NCBI GenBank assembly: GCA_019408975.1
Contig: DXVA01000200.1
Coordinates: 1 to 7,915 of the forward strand
Source: Lentisphaeria bacterium
GTDB lineage: Bacteria > Verrucomicrobiota > Lentisphaeria > Victivallales > UBA1829
Length of the DNA stretch: 7,915 bases
Direction: 5' to 3'
The position numbers and the translations under genes are program-made. The first letter of the stretch is position 1. Each line of letters opens with the position of its first letter. The notes below the pieces were generated by a model that made no database searches, had not been told where the DNA came from, and saw only the letters and a program-made list of their open reading frames with translations. Below, piece after piece: positions 1 through 6,328 of this stretch.

Positions 1-2
1 CT

Positions 3-923
3 TTCATAGATGAAATCAGTCATGACATTCCCCATCAGAACTGGGGGGCCAAAGAGTGGGATGCTGACTTTCAAGCGATGAAAACCGTCGGTATTGACAC
101 TGTCGTTGTTATACGCTGCGGTTGGAAACGCTGGATGACTTTCCCCAGCGAAGTCCTGCGTCGGCAAAAACAGGCGTTTGAGCCGCCCCAGGATTTGATA
201 CGGCTCTTTCTCAATTTGGCGGAAAAATACAGCATGAAATTTTTTTGCGGTACTTACGATTCCGGTAATCCGTGGTGGCACGATGATTATCCGGTGGAGG
301 AAGAAACCGCTCTGATGACCGCTGTTAACGATGAAATTTATGCAAAATACGGTTCATCTCCGGCATTTGCAGGCTGGTATCTGTCGCAGGAAATCACCGG
401 CAAAGATACCCATGCATCCCAATGCTACCGCAAAATGGCTGTCCATCTGAAAGAAATCTCCGGTAATCTGCCCATTCTGATTTCTCCGGGAATCCTCGGA
501 GCGAAAGCCTACAACGAGAATATGGAGAAACTCGGAAAAACCATTTCTTATGAGGAACACGAGCGTGATTGGGATCAGGTTTTCCGGCGAATTCAGGGAC
601 TGGTGGACATTGTGGCATTTCAGGACGGACACTGCGAAATCGAAAAACTGCCGAAATTTTTACAGATTAACAAAAAACTCTGCGACAAATATGGTATTGA
701 CTGTTGGACGAACACCGAAACTTTTGATCGGGATATGCCCATTGACTTCCTGCCAATAAAGTGGGATAAACTTTATCTCAAACTGAAAGCCGCTGAAGAA
801 GCTGGATTTTCCCGGGCGATGACCTTTGAGTTCTCGCACTTTCTCAGCCCGAATTCCAGTTACCGTTCGGCAAATCACCTTTACAACCGTTATCGTGATT
901 ATATCGAATCTCGTGGTTTGTAA
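3..923 (+). CDS. DUF4434 glycosidase-like protein, 5' end outside the window
   Basis: The open frame runs without a stop from the window edge to TAA at 921-923, giving 306 visible residues. The ATG at 78 is internal: the frame upstream of it reads FIDEISHDIPHQNWGAKEW, which matches the conserved N-terminal motif of DUF4434 proteins as I recall them. Only the true start and perhaps a short leader or signal peptide are missing. DUF4434 is a TIM-barrel family related to glycoside hydrolases, common in Bacteroidetes and Lentisphaerae, with no firmly established substrate. Consistent with a barrel are the acidic and aromatic motifs FCGTYDSGNPWW, GWYLSQEI and DIVAFQDG, and the C-terminal AMTFEFSHFLSP; the E in LSQEI and the E in TFEFSH are candidate active-site acids (inference). 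Location in the cell cannot be judged without the N-terminus. Its base composition is more AT-rich than the genes to the right. No clear terminator hairpin follows the stop. The family call is good; the function is inferred. Confidence 0.85.
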   Translation, partial: FIDEISHDIPHQNWGAKEWDADFQAMKTVGIDTVVVIRCGWKRWMTFPSEVLRRQKQAFEPPQDLIRLFLNLAEKYSMKFFCGTYDSGNPWWHDDYPVEEETALMTAVNDEIYAKYGSSPAFAGWYLSQEITGKDTHASQCYRKMAVHLKEISGNLPILISPGILGAKAYNENMEKLGKTISYEEHERDWDQVFRRIQGLVDIVAFQDGHCEIEKLPKFLQINKKLCDKYGIDCWTNTETFDRDMPIDFLPIKWDKLYLKLKAAEEAGFSRAMTFEFSHFLSPNSSYRSANHLYNRYRDYIESRGL

Positions 924-957
924 GATAGTTCTTTGCCCTCGTAAAGCACGTCTATTG

Positions 958-1449
958 TCATTGAAAACATGGAAGAAGTGTGGAGTTTTTTTGGGGGATT
1001 TGGATGAGGATTTCTTTTGCGGCTCCCGGAATTTTGTCTTGGTTTCGTAAGAAATTAACCAAATTGGAATTGCATGAAGTTTCCATGAAAAAAGTCGGGC
1101 TGACCTCAATCCGATACAGTCGGGTTTCATCTGTATAGATTTCTGTGGTTGCTCCTGTCCAGTGATGATCGGTGATGTACTGTTTCTGTTTCGGCAAAGC
1201 CTTGTTGTTGAACTGATTGCACAAGACTTCACATATTTTTGAATTCCCGATGAATTGCCGGCGATCCGGCAGAAATGTAATTTTATTGCCATTCCGAATC
1301 ATTAAGGAGACAAAGAGCGTAATGCTTCCCGCATAATTTTTTGTTCTAAAGACAAATTGATTATAAATATGATTCTCAAATCTGAAGCCTTATAGCAACT
1401 CAATCTCCAGCCCATCGTGATTAAGGTGAATAGTATGTTGGTCATTCAT
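958..1449 (-). pseudogene. Interrupted gene of unknown family, in-frame TAA at codon 20
   Basis: Read on the minus strand, an ATG at 1449 sits 5 nt after a strong AAGAGGAG ribosome binding site. It opens MNDQHTIHLNHDGLEIELL and then hits TAA (1392-1390). The same frame continues without another stop to TGA at 960-958, giving 163 codons in all apart from the internal stop. The codons beyond the TAA look protein-like, with motifs such as GFRFENHIYNQFVFRTKNY, FLPDRRQFIGN and IYTDETRLYRIEV. The next in-frame ATG, at 1302, lacks a ribosome binding site, so the 114-residue frame from 1302 is probably not an independent gene. The simplest reading is a gene broken by one nonsense change. Alternatives are a 19-residue peptide followed by chance open frame, or a sequencing error. 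I do not recognise the family. It is convergent with the DUF4434 gene, 34 bp from its stop. Confidence 0.5.
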
Positions 1450-1454
1450 TAAAA

Positions 1455-1474
1455 CTCCTCTTTTGCATATTATA
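1455..1474 (-). promoter_or_regulatory. -10 box and ribosome binding site of the interrupted gene
   Basis: On the minus strand TATAAT (1474-1469) matches the sigma-70 -10 consensus exactly and is followed by AAGAGGAG (1462-1455), 5 nt before the ATG at 1449. The expected transcript start would fall at or just before the ribosome binding site, so the leader would be extremely short. No good -35 hexamer stands at 16-18 bp. That intact initiation signals still precede a broken frame suggests the disruption is recent. Confidence 0.45.
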
Positions 1475-1493
1475 TCTTTTGAAAGGAGTGTTT

Positions 1494-1568
1494 TTGAAAT
1501 ATTACTTAGAAATTGTTGTTCTTTTGGCAGTGGGCATTCTGAGAAATGACGCTGAGGTTTTGAAATGA
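1494..1568 (+). CDS. Possible 24-residue hydrophobic peptide, TTG start
   Basis: GAAAGGAG (1481-1488) precedes a TTG at 1494 by 5 nt. The frame encodes about 24 residues, with a hydrophobic stretch (LEIVVLLAVGIL) followed by charged residues, and ends in TGA at 1566-1568. It lies divergent to the interrupted gene, with 44 bp between the two starts. The stop overlaps the ATG of the next small frame as ATGA, an arrangement typical of translational coupling. It could instead be the front of a decayed gene or chance. No family is recognised. Confidence 0.18.
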   Translation: MKYYLEIVVLLAVGILRNDAEVLK

Positions 1569-1675
1569 AATTGAAAACGTTTCAAAATTATAACTTGTTG
1601 GCAATAAAGATTCTGAGAGATAGACCGCTGGACGAATCCGCTACTCTCCGCCATTTTCCGATGACTTATTGGTAG
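1565..1675 (+). CDS. Possible 36-residue small protein
   Basis: GAGG (1554-1557) is followed after 7 nt by ATG at 1565, and the frame runs 36 codons to TAG at 1673-1675. The predicted product begins MKLKTFQNYNLLAIKILRD and ends in HFPMTYW. It has a basic N-terminus and overlaps the preceding micro-ORF by ATGA. No homologue is recognised. The ribosome binding site and the overlap make it better than random, but frames of this length arise by chance. It may also be a remnant of a larger gene, since the frame stays open for some 33 codons after the TAG. Confidence 0.22.
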   Translation: MKLKTFQNYNLLAIKILRDRPLDESATLRHFPMTYW

Positions 1676-1945
1676 CTGATGGATTTGCTGTTCCGTTGTT
1701 TTCAGTCTGATATGTGCAGAGTGGGACCCGAACAGGAAGGTCAGGACAATGGAAATTGCCGTTGCACACTGGAGTAGATGAAGCGGATGGAATCCCGACA
1801 TTGCACATGTCTGTATCTCAGCGCTTATTCTGTCTGAGCATGTGTCTCATGTCCCGAATTCCATCCAGTTTCTCCGTGCAGCAGATCTTCATGGAGCGGA
1901 CCGTATGGTATCGGGACATACAGCCTGATTCGCCGAGGCAGGTTT
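1676..1945. other. Stretch of about 270 bp with no recognisable gene
   Basis: Several frames are open here on both strands, but none has a start with a ribosome binding site or a recognisable protein motif. On the minus strand the frame just below the Cys-rich gene contains a short protein-like piece, MKICCTEKLDGIRDMRHML, at about 1890-1817, ending in TGA at 1819-1817. It could be a gene remnant. A 4-bp stem with a 9-nt loop at 1923-1939 is too weak, and lacks a T tract, to be called a terminator for the operon ending at 1946. Confidence 0.4.
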
Positions 1946-2293
1946 TCAGGCAAGCAGAGAGGCATTGTCGAGAATCTTCAGCCCGGCTGTGCAGGCAGGG
2001 CAGTCGCACCATTTGCCGCCGGCGGCTTTGACCGCATGAGCATGTTCCGCCATGGCTTTTGCCTGTTCATCGCCAAAGATCTGTTTTGCCTGCTGAGATT
2101 CAAAGAATTCAATAACATGTTCGATCGTGGCGACATCCTCCCGGATTTCCTGCAAAAGCGTCGCTGCTGCGGCTTTTTCTTCCGCAGTGCCTTCCGCATT
2201 GAGCCATTTTTCGCCCGCCGCTTTCAGTTCCTGGCAGCAGGACGGTGCGGCAATCATGTCTTTGACTGTCTGTGTGAGTTCTTGTCTGTTCAT
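1946..2293 (-). CDS. Small Cys-rich protein with CC and CxCxxC motifs (often labelled 'Hsp90-like')
   Basis: The frame encodes 115 residues. The ATG at 2293 is preceded by AGGAG with an 8-nt spacer. The protein is mostly acidic, Ala-rich helix (EEKAAAATLLQEIREDVATIEH) with two cysteine clusters: C19-C20 in APSCCQE, and C96, C98 and C101 in GGKWCDCPAC. From memory it resembles a family of about 115 residues found in Firmicutes and other gut anaerobes, ending in KYCxCPAC, that databases often title 'molecular chaperone Hsp90'. There is no GHKL ATPase domain, so that title should not be read as true Hsp90 function. The cysteines suggest metal binding or redox sensing (inference). It is the second gene of an operon with the MarR regulator, 32 bp downstream of it, and so is probably controlled by that regulator. 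No signal peptide; cytoplasmic. Confidence 0.82.
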   Translation of the reverse strand: MNRQELTQTVKDMIAAPSCCQELKAAGEKWLNAEGTAEEKAAAATLLQEIREDVATIEHVIEFFESQQAKQIFGDEQAKAMAEHAHAVKAAGGKWCDCPACTAGLKILDNASLLA

Positions 2294-2325
2294 TTTTCAA
2301 TCTCCTGTTGGTTATGGGTTTTTAT

Positions 2326-2781
2326 TTATTTTTTCAAATTGTTCTGTTGCATTTCCGCTTTGCGGACGTTGTCGAGCACCCGTTCCAGGTATGCTTCCAA
2401 CTGTGCCGCTTCTTCATCGGAAAATCCCTGATAAGTCAGCTCATTCATCCGTTCGGAAACTGCCAGGTATTCTTGCTCCAGCGCACGTGCGCGGGGCGTC
2501 AGCACGATCAACGTTTTCCGTCGGTCGCCGGTCGCCGGCAGACGCCTGACCAGCTGTTTCCGCTCCATGCGGTCCAGCATACTGGTCAATGTCGCATTCG
2601 CCAGTCCTGTCCCGTCGGCAAGCGCCTGAATGGAAATGGAGTCGCGGGTCCACAGAACATACAGAATCCGTCCCTGCGGACCGTTGAACTCGTCGATGCC
2701 GTATTCTACGAGCATTTTTTCCAGAAGTCGGCTGATATGTTGTTTCGTCAACGTGACCAGCATACCGATTTTTCTATTCAT
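2326..2781 (-). CDS. MarR family transcriptional regulator
   Basis: This 151-residue protein has normal MarR length and the family order: an N-terminal dimerisation helix, the winged helix-turn-helix at about residues 37-95, and C-terminal dimerisation helices (about 100-146). Helix-turn-helix residues are visible in SIQALADGTGL (49-60) and the recognition helix ANATLTSMLDRMERKQLV (61-78). The wing carries the conserved D-R pair in GDRRKT (85-90), followed by LTPRARAL. The ATG at 2781 is preceded by AGGTG with about a 4-nt spacer. MarR proteins bind palindromic operators as dimers and usually repress themselves and a neighbour, releasing DNA on binding a phenolic ligand or on cysteine oxidation. 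This protein has no cysteine, so thiol sensing would have to be done elsewhere. It probably controls its own operon with the Cys-rich gene through the inverted repeat at 2811-2828. The inducer is unknown. Confidence 0.93.
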   Translation of the reverse strand: MNRKIGMLVTLTKQHISRLLEKMLVEYGIDEFNGPQGRILYVLWTRDSISIQALADGTGLANATLTSMLDRMERKQLVRRLPATGDRRKTLIVLTPRARALEQEYLAVSERMNELTYQGFSDEEAAQLEAYLERVLDNVRKAEMQQNNLKK

Positions 2782-2810
2782 AATGCACCTTTTTTTATTC
2801 TTCCGGCTTT

Positions 2811-2828
2811 AGAATGCGTGAGCATTCT
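2811..2828. promoter_or_regulatory. Candidate MarR operator: 7-bp inverted repeat
   Basis: AGAATGC-GTGA-GCATTCT is a perfect inverted repeat with 7-bp arms and a 4-nt centre, 30 bp upstream of the marR ATG. Its 18-bp size fits MarR-family operators. On the minus strand TTGATT (2839-2834) could be a -35 box, and the hexamer 17 bp downstream lies inside the repeat, so binding would block the promoter. The -10 match is poor and the assignment is inference. Confidence 0.45.
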
Positions 2829-3151
2829 TTTCAAATCAAGGGGTTTGCTCCTGTCGCAGTCCTGCACCATACTATTTCGGGATTTCAGCATTGCTTTGGC
2901 TTTCCGATACCCCGCTGTTTGCCTCAGAAAATTTATTTGCTATTCTTAATTTCTTATATAAGATATTACTATATGGAAATAAAATCAAGCGAAAAAATAA
3001 AAAAAATCGTTTTTTTCCATAATTGCGAAGGCAGCCGCGGCAGCAGCCGGAATCCCCGAGCGGAAATGGAACTGCTGAGCAGAATGCAATGAACGCTTTT
3101 TTGGAAAATGCGGTAATCCGGGAGAGTTGCGGGAATTTATGATATGCAGTG
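2829..3151. other. Gene-free intergenic stretch with an AT-rich 12-bp palindrome
   Basis: No frame here has both a ribosome binding site and a recognisable product. A 92-residue frame at 2814-3092 (+) has no ribosome binding site and an unprotein-like composition. The stretch contains the perfect palindrome TCTTATATAAGA (2952-2963) within a very AT-rich core, a plausible promoter or regulator-binding zone for the HD gene or a second MarR site. From 3022 to 3090 it becomes GC-rich, with an Ala-coding-like run (GCAGCCGCGGCAGCAGCC), possibly a remnant of a lost gene. Confidence 0.35.
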
Positions 3152-3242
3152 TGCCCATTTCCTGCTTGCAGGAAGCTCCGTGAAGTTGTAAATTACAGAA
3201 AAAAGAGTTGGCAGGAAACATACAGAGGGCAGGAAATGGGCA
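3152..3242 (+). promoter_or_regulatory. Long inverted repeat covering the HD-gene start codon (possible RNA switch)
   Basis: TGCCCATTTCCTGC (3152-3165) is the exact reverse complement of GCAGGAAATGGGCA (3229-3242), and the second copy contains the ATG at 3236 of the HD gene. The first arm can also fold locally, because TTCCTGC (3159-3165) pairs with GCAGGAA (3168-3174) across two bases. A third GCAGGAA lies at 3211-3217. One anti-sequence therefore has three possible partners, one of which is the translation start region, as expected for mutually exclusive RNA folds controlling translation. It could also be a remnant of a small inverted-repeat element, though I see no target-site duplication. 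Confidence 0.4.
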
Positions 3243-3811
3243 TAAACTGTTTTGAGATCATCTGTTACTTTTATCCGGAGGATACAGCCTTGCGCCGGCT
3301 TTTGCTGGAACACTGCGGGCAGGTGCGTGACAAGGCGCTTGCCATTTTGAGGAATCCCGCCGGAGACGGGCTGGAAATTGATGCCGGACTTGTGGCTGAC
3401 GGCGCCATGCTTCATGATATCGGAATCGGCAGATGCCATGCTCCCGGGATTTTGTGCGAGGGAGCGGAACCGTATCTCCGTCATGGCGTGATCGGAGCGG
3501 AGATGCTGCGCGGATACGGACGGAAATACGGACTTGACCTTGAAGCATGTGCGCGTATCTGCGAGCGGCATACGGGGACGGGAATCACGGCGGAAGAGAT
3601 ACGGATGCAGAAACTTCCGCTCCCTGAACGCGACTATCTGCCGGAAACGCCGGAAGAGAAGCTGATCTGCCTTGCGGACAAGTTTTATTCAAAGTCAGGC
3701 GGACGGAGGGAGAAAAACGTTTGCCGCATCCGTCGGTCCATGATGAAGTTCGGAGCTGATTCCGTGGCGCGGCTGGATGGGATGTGCCGGATGTTCGGCA
3801 TACAGGAATGA
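3236..3811 (+). CDS. HDIG-type HD domain phosphohydrolase
   Basis: From ATG 3236 the product has 191 residues. This start is preferred over an in-frame GTG at 3149 because GAGGG lies 6 nt upstream of it, and because family members begin close to the YFYPEDTALRRLLLEH motif. The HD-superfamily metal ligands are visible: H26 (LLLEHCGQV), H60-D61 in MLHDIGIG, further histidines H83 (LRHGVIGAE) and H112 (CERHTGTG), and D148 in CLADKFYSK. The architecture and the motifs HDIG, CERHTGTG and LICxADKFxSK match a subfamily common in Bacteroidetes and other gut anaerobes, annotated only as HD domain or phosphohydrolase. HD enzymes hydrolyse phosphomonoesters or phosphodiesters of nucleotides with bound divalent metal; the substrate of this subfamily is not known to me. 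It is a single-gene unit: marR is divergent and the next operon has its own promoter. Cytoplasmic; no membrane segment. Confidence 0.92.
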   Translation: MGINCFEIICYFYPEDTALRRLLLEHCGQVRDKALAILRNPAGDGLEIDAGLVADGAMLHDIGIGRCHAPGILCEGAEPYLRHGVIGAEMLRGYGRKYGLDLEACARICERHTGTGITAEEIRMQKLPLPERDYLPETPEEKLICLADKFYSKSGGRREKNVCRIRRSMMKFGADSVARLDGMCRMFGIQE

Positions 3812-3819
3812 AACGGATG

Positions 3820-3868
3820 AGCCGCTGTGCCGTCCGGGTGCGGCTGACTTTGGCAGATTCTCCAAAGT
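3820..3868. repeat. Two inverted repeats between the HD gene and the GH36 promoter
   Basis: AGCCGC (3820-3825) pairs with GCGGCT (3840-3845) across 14 nt, and ACTTTGG (3847-3853) pairs with CCAAAGT (3862-3868) across 8 nt. The second is followed by an A tract, not a T tract, so neither is a standard intrinsic terminator for the HD gene. They could weakly terminate, stabilise the 3' end, or serve as an operator just upstream of the -35 box at 3894. Confidence 0.35.
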
Positions 3869-3893
3869 GATAAAAAAAAGATCCGTTTTGCTA

Positions 3894-3922
3894 TTTACAA
3901 ATCCATGAGGACGGGCTATAAT
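3894..3922 (+). promoter_or_regulatory. Sigma-70-type promoter of the GH36/amidohydrolase operon
   Basis: TTTACA (3894-3899) and TATAAT (3917-3922) match the -35 box at 5 of 6 and the -10 box at 6 of 6 positions, with a 17-bp spacer. An A-rich stretch (TAAAAAAAAG, 3871-3880) just upstream could act as an UP-type element. Transcription would start near 3929, giving a leader of about 30 nt before the ATG at 3959. This is the clearest promoter in the window and makes the two following genes independent of the HD gene. Confidence 0.75.
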
Positions 3923-3958
3923 CCTGTGACAGTATCATAACAGCAGGGAGAATGGAAG

Positions 3959-6328
3959 ATGGTGACAAAGGAGCTGGATGGAATTTCTTTGCAATGGCCC
4001 GCGGTCTGCGTGGTGATCGGCGGGCGGAAGTATGTCGCGGAACAGGGGCATTTTGAGAACGAAGACCTTGTTATGGATGTCTCACTTGAGAAGTGCGGCA
4101 GGATTTGGAGCAAACGTCTTGAGGCAAGAGCGAAGCGCCCGCTGCCTACGCCCGATTACGTGGAGATGGACCGTCAGACTGTGCCCGATCCGGCGATGAG
4201 GCTGTGCGGCTATCTTGATTCCGGCGGTCAGGTGAAGCGCGAAGGGGCTGAAGAGGAGGGCGGGGGAGTGATTCCCGGCTGCGGATATCCTTTGATCGGC
4301 AGGAAAATCTTCACCGGACTTACGCATCAGGCGGGATTTGCCCGGATCGAATCGCAGGATTCTGCCTCCACGACGTACTCCCTGCGGCATCATCCGGTCT
4401 GGAACGGAGACCGCCTGGAGAGTATTGAGGCTGTATTCTGCGTTTCAGATGAGCCGGAAAAAGACTTTGCCGAATATATTGAAAGCATACGGGCGCCTAT
4501 GCCTTTGAAGCCGTTTTTCGCGTTCTGTTCCTTCTGGTCCGATCCGTACCTCGGCAATTACGAGTATGCCGTGACCGGAGAAGCGATGAAACGTTTCATC
4601 GGTGCCTACCGCAGGCTGGGCTTTCAGCCGGATGCTTTCACTTTTGACGCCGGATGGCAGAACAGAAAAAGTTTTTTCGAACCGAAAGAGGGGCTTGAGT
4701 TTGAGAAATACCCGAATCTGAGCCTGTGGGTTTCGCACAACGGGCCGATGGGAATCGATCCCGGTTTTCTCCGTGAAAACGGAATTGCCGTTGGAGAAGG
4801 TTTAAGCTCCGCTTATTGCGGAGACAATTACGGAGTGCTGCTTGACCGGAAACTGGAACGGAGATTGACGGAAAGATTCTGTGAGCTTGCGCGGCACTGC
4901 CTGCACCTGAAAATCGACTGGGACAACGATTGCGCGGTGTCACCGGAGTTCAAAGAGAAATACCCGACACGTGATCATGTCCGCGAAGGTTCGATCAATG
5001 CGATGAACCGGATTATGGATGCGGTCCGGCGCGTGAACCCGAATCTTCTTGTCCGCAACGGCTGGTGGCCGTCTCCGTGGTGGCTGCGCCATGCCCAGCA
5101 TGTATTTTTGAGCCAGTCGGGCGATTCCGAGTATGCCAGTCTGCCGGCGCTCCATCAGCGTGCTTCCGCGGCGACGCACCGCGACATGATGTATTACAAT
5201 CATCTGCGGCGCGACCATTCCATGATTCCGCTTTCCAGTTTTGACAACCATGAGTTTCCGAACTCGATCCGTAATGCTTTCGATGATACGGATTCCACAT
5301 GGGCGGACAATCTGATGCTCTGCCTCCTGCGGGGCAGCACCTATTTCTCATGGACGGTACAGCCGGAAAGCCTGACGCCGTATCGGGCGGAGACAATGAA
5401 ACACGCCATGCGTTTCGCACGTGACTACGCACCGCATCTTTTTGTGAAAAATGGGGGGATGTTCGGAGGGAATCCCGGGCTGGGCGAGGTTTACGGTTTT
5501 ATCCAGGGCGGAGAAGGAGAAGATGAGTCGTGGTGCGTTCTGCGGAATCCCGCACCTCTTCCACAAAGATACCGTCTGCCGGAATTTTTTGGACATGCCG
5601 TTCAGTTTTATTCCGATTTCCGGGCTCTGGAACGTGAATTTGTCCTGCTGCCGGAGGAGGTGAAGTGCCTGATTGTTTCGCGGAAAAAGCTCAGGCTGCC
5701 GTTTGCCGTGCCGTTTCAGGCGGCGAAGAACGGTCCGCGGTATGAGTATCGTTTTCCCGCATCGGCAACTGTTTCCGCGAAAGTGCAGCCGATGGTGGCG
5801 GAACTGCACCGGATTTCCGGATTGAATTTTGAGAATGTCTCTTTTGAAGCCGGCGGAACCTCTCTCTTTTTCGATGTTGTGGCGCCTTACCGTATGAGTG
5901 ATCTGCGCGTCTGCATGAGAATCCGCGGAGAGTCCGCCGGGGAACTTCGCTTCAAAGCGTATTCCTCCCGTTATTACGGGAATGTACCTACTTCGTCCTT
6001 TGCACTTCCCGTCACGGAGATCTGTTCCGGCAAGACGGGTTACGGCGAGCGGAAGAACCCCGAAACATTTTTCCGGAAAAAGGAACGGTATTTCACTTTT
6101 CCCGTTCCCGCCGGCGGAAGAACTTCTTTCGATCTGGAATTCTCGCAAAGAATTGCTTCCGGAGCTCTGGAGCTCTGGATTGCAGGTTATGAAGACATTT
6201 CCGCCGAGTGCCTGAAACGCTCCCGCGCTCCGGCGGGATTTTCGAAAGCCCTGCCGCTCCAGCATCCGTATGGATTTCCGTGCGCGCTGAAATGCGACCT
6301 GGCGGGCGGTGATGCTCATGATCATTGA
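3959..6328 (+). CDS. GH36-like glycoside hydrolase (alpha-galactosidase-type, clan GH-D)
   Basis: The product has 789 residues. The ATG at 3959 follows AGGGAG with an 8-nt spacer. An N-terminal beta-rich region (about 1-180) precedes a TIM barrel (about 185-495) and a beta-type C-terminal region (about 500-789). Barrel motifs fit clan GH-D. FFAFCSFWSD (186-195) is strand 1. FTFDAGWQ (227-234) corresponds to the DDGW region of GH36. LKID (317-320), in LHLKIDWDND, places the K-x-D nucleophile at D320. SQSGDSEY (385-392) offers D389 as the likely acid/base, in place of the usual SGGxRxD. No signal peptide, so it is probably cytoplasmic and acts on imported alpha-galactosides or related oligosaccharides. 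It is the first gene of an operon and overlaps the amidohydrolase gene. The C-terminal 200 residues are an extra beta-sandwich-like part with no family I recognise. The clan is fairly secure; substrate is not, since divergent GH36 members include raffinose-synthase-like proteins. Confidence 0.8.
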   Translation: MVTKELDGISLQWPAVCVVIGGRKYVAEQGHFENEDLVMDVSLEKCGRIWSKRLEARAKRPLPTPDYVEMDRQTVPDPAMRLCGYLDSGGQVKREGAEEEGGGVIPGCGYPLIGRKIFTGLTHQAGFARIESQDSASTTYSLRHHPVWNGDRLESIEAVFCVSDEPEKDFAEYIESIRAPMPLKPFFAFCSFWSDPYLGNYEYAVTGEAMKRFIGAYRRLGFQPDAFTFDAGWQNRKSFFEPKEGLEFEKYPNLSLWVSHNGPMGIDPGFLRENGIAVGEGLSSAYCGDNYGVLLDRKLERRLTERFCELARHCLHLKIDWDNDCAVSPEFKEKYPTRDHVREGSINAMNRIMDAVRRVNPNLLVRNGWWPSPWWLRHAQHVFLSQSGDSEYASLPALHQRASAATHRDMMYYNHLRRDHSMIPLSSFDNHEFPNSIRNAFDDTDSTWADNLMLCLLRGSTYFSWTVQPESLTPYRAETMKHAMRFARDYAPHLFVKNGGMFGGNPGLGEVYGFIQGGEGEDESWCVLRNPAPLPQRYRLPEFFGHAVQFYSDFRALEREFVLLPEEVKCLIVSRKKLRLPFAVPFQAAKNGPRYEYRFPASATVSAKVQPMVAELHRISGLNFENVSFEAGGTSLFFDVVAPYRMSDLRVCMRIRGESAGELRFKAYSSRYYGNVPTSSFALPVTEICSGKTGYGERKNPETFFRKKERYFTFPVPAGGRTSFDLEFSQRIASGALELWIAGYEDISAECLKRSRAPAGFSKALPLQHPYGFPCALKCDLAGGDAHDH

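Noticed and set aside
660..1292. A 210-residue minus-strand open frame
   Set aside because: It overlaps the DUF4434 gene and the interrupted minus-strand gene in another frame, has no ribosome binding site, and its basic, Ser-rich composition is that of an antisense shadow.
1502..1801. A 99-residue minus-strand frame as a possible gene
   Set aside because: No ribosome binding site, no recognisable motif, and it overlaps the + strand micro-ORFs; I could not support either strand as a standard gene.
2308..2949. A 213-residue + strand frame over marR
   Set aside because: It is antisense to marR, whose helix-turn-helix motifs and ribosome binding site are clear; the + translation has no recognisable domain.
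3149..3235. N-terminal extension of the HD protein from GTG 3149
   Set aside because: The extra 29 residues are Cys/Arg/Lys-rich and unlike family members. The ATG at 3236 has a GAGGG site and gives the expected family length.
3152..3242. A MITE or insertion-sequence remnant with 14-bp terminal repeats
   Set aside because: No target-site duplication flanks the repeats and one repeat contains a functional start codon, so a leader RNA structure fits better, though the possibility stays open.
3847..3868. Intrinsic terminator of the HD gene
   Set aside because: The 7-bp stem is followed by an A tract rather than T residues on the + strand.
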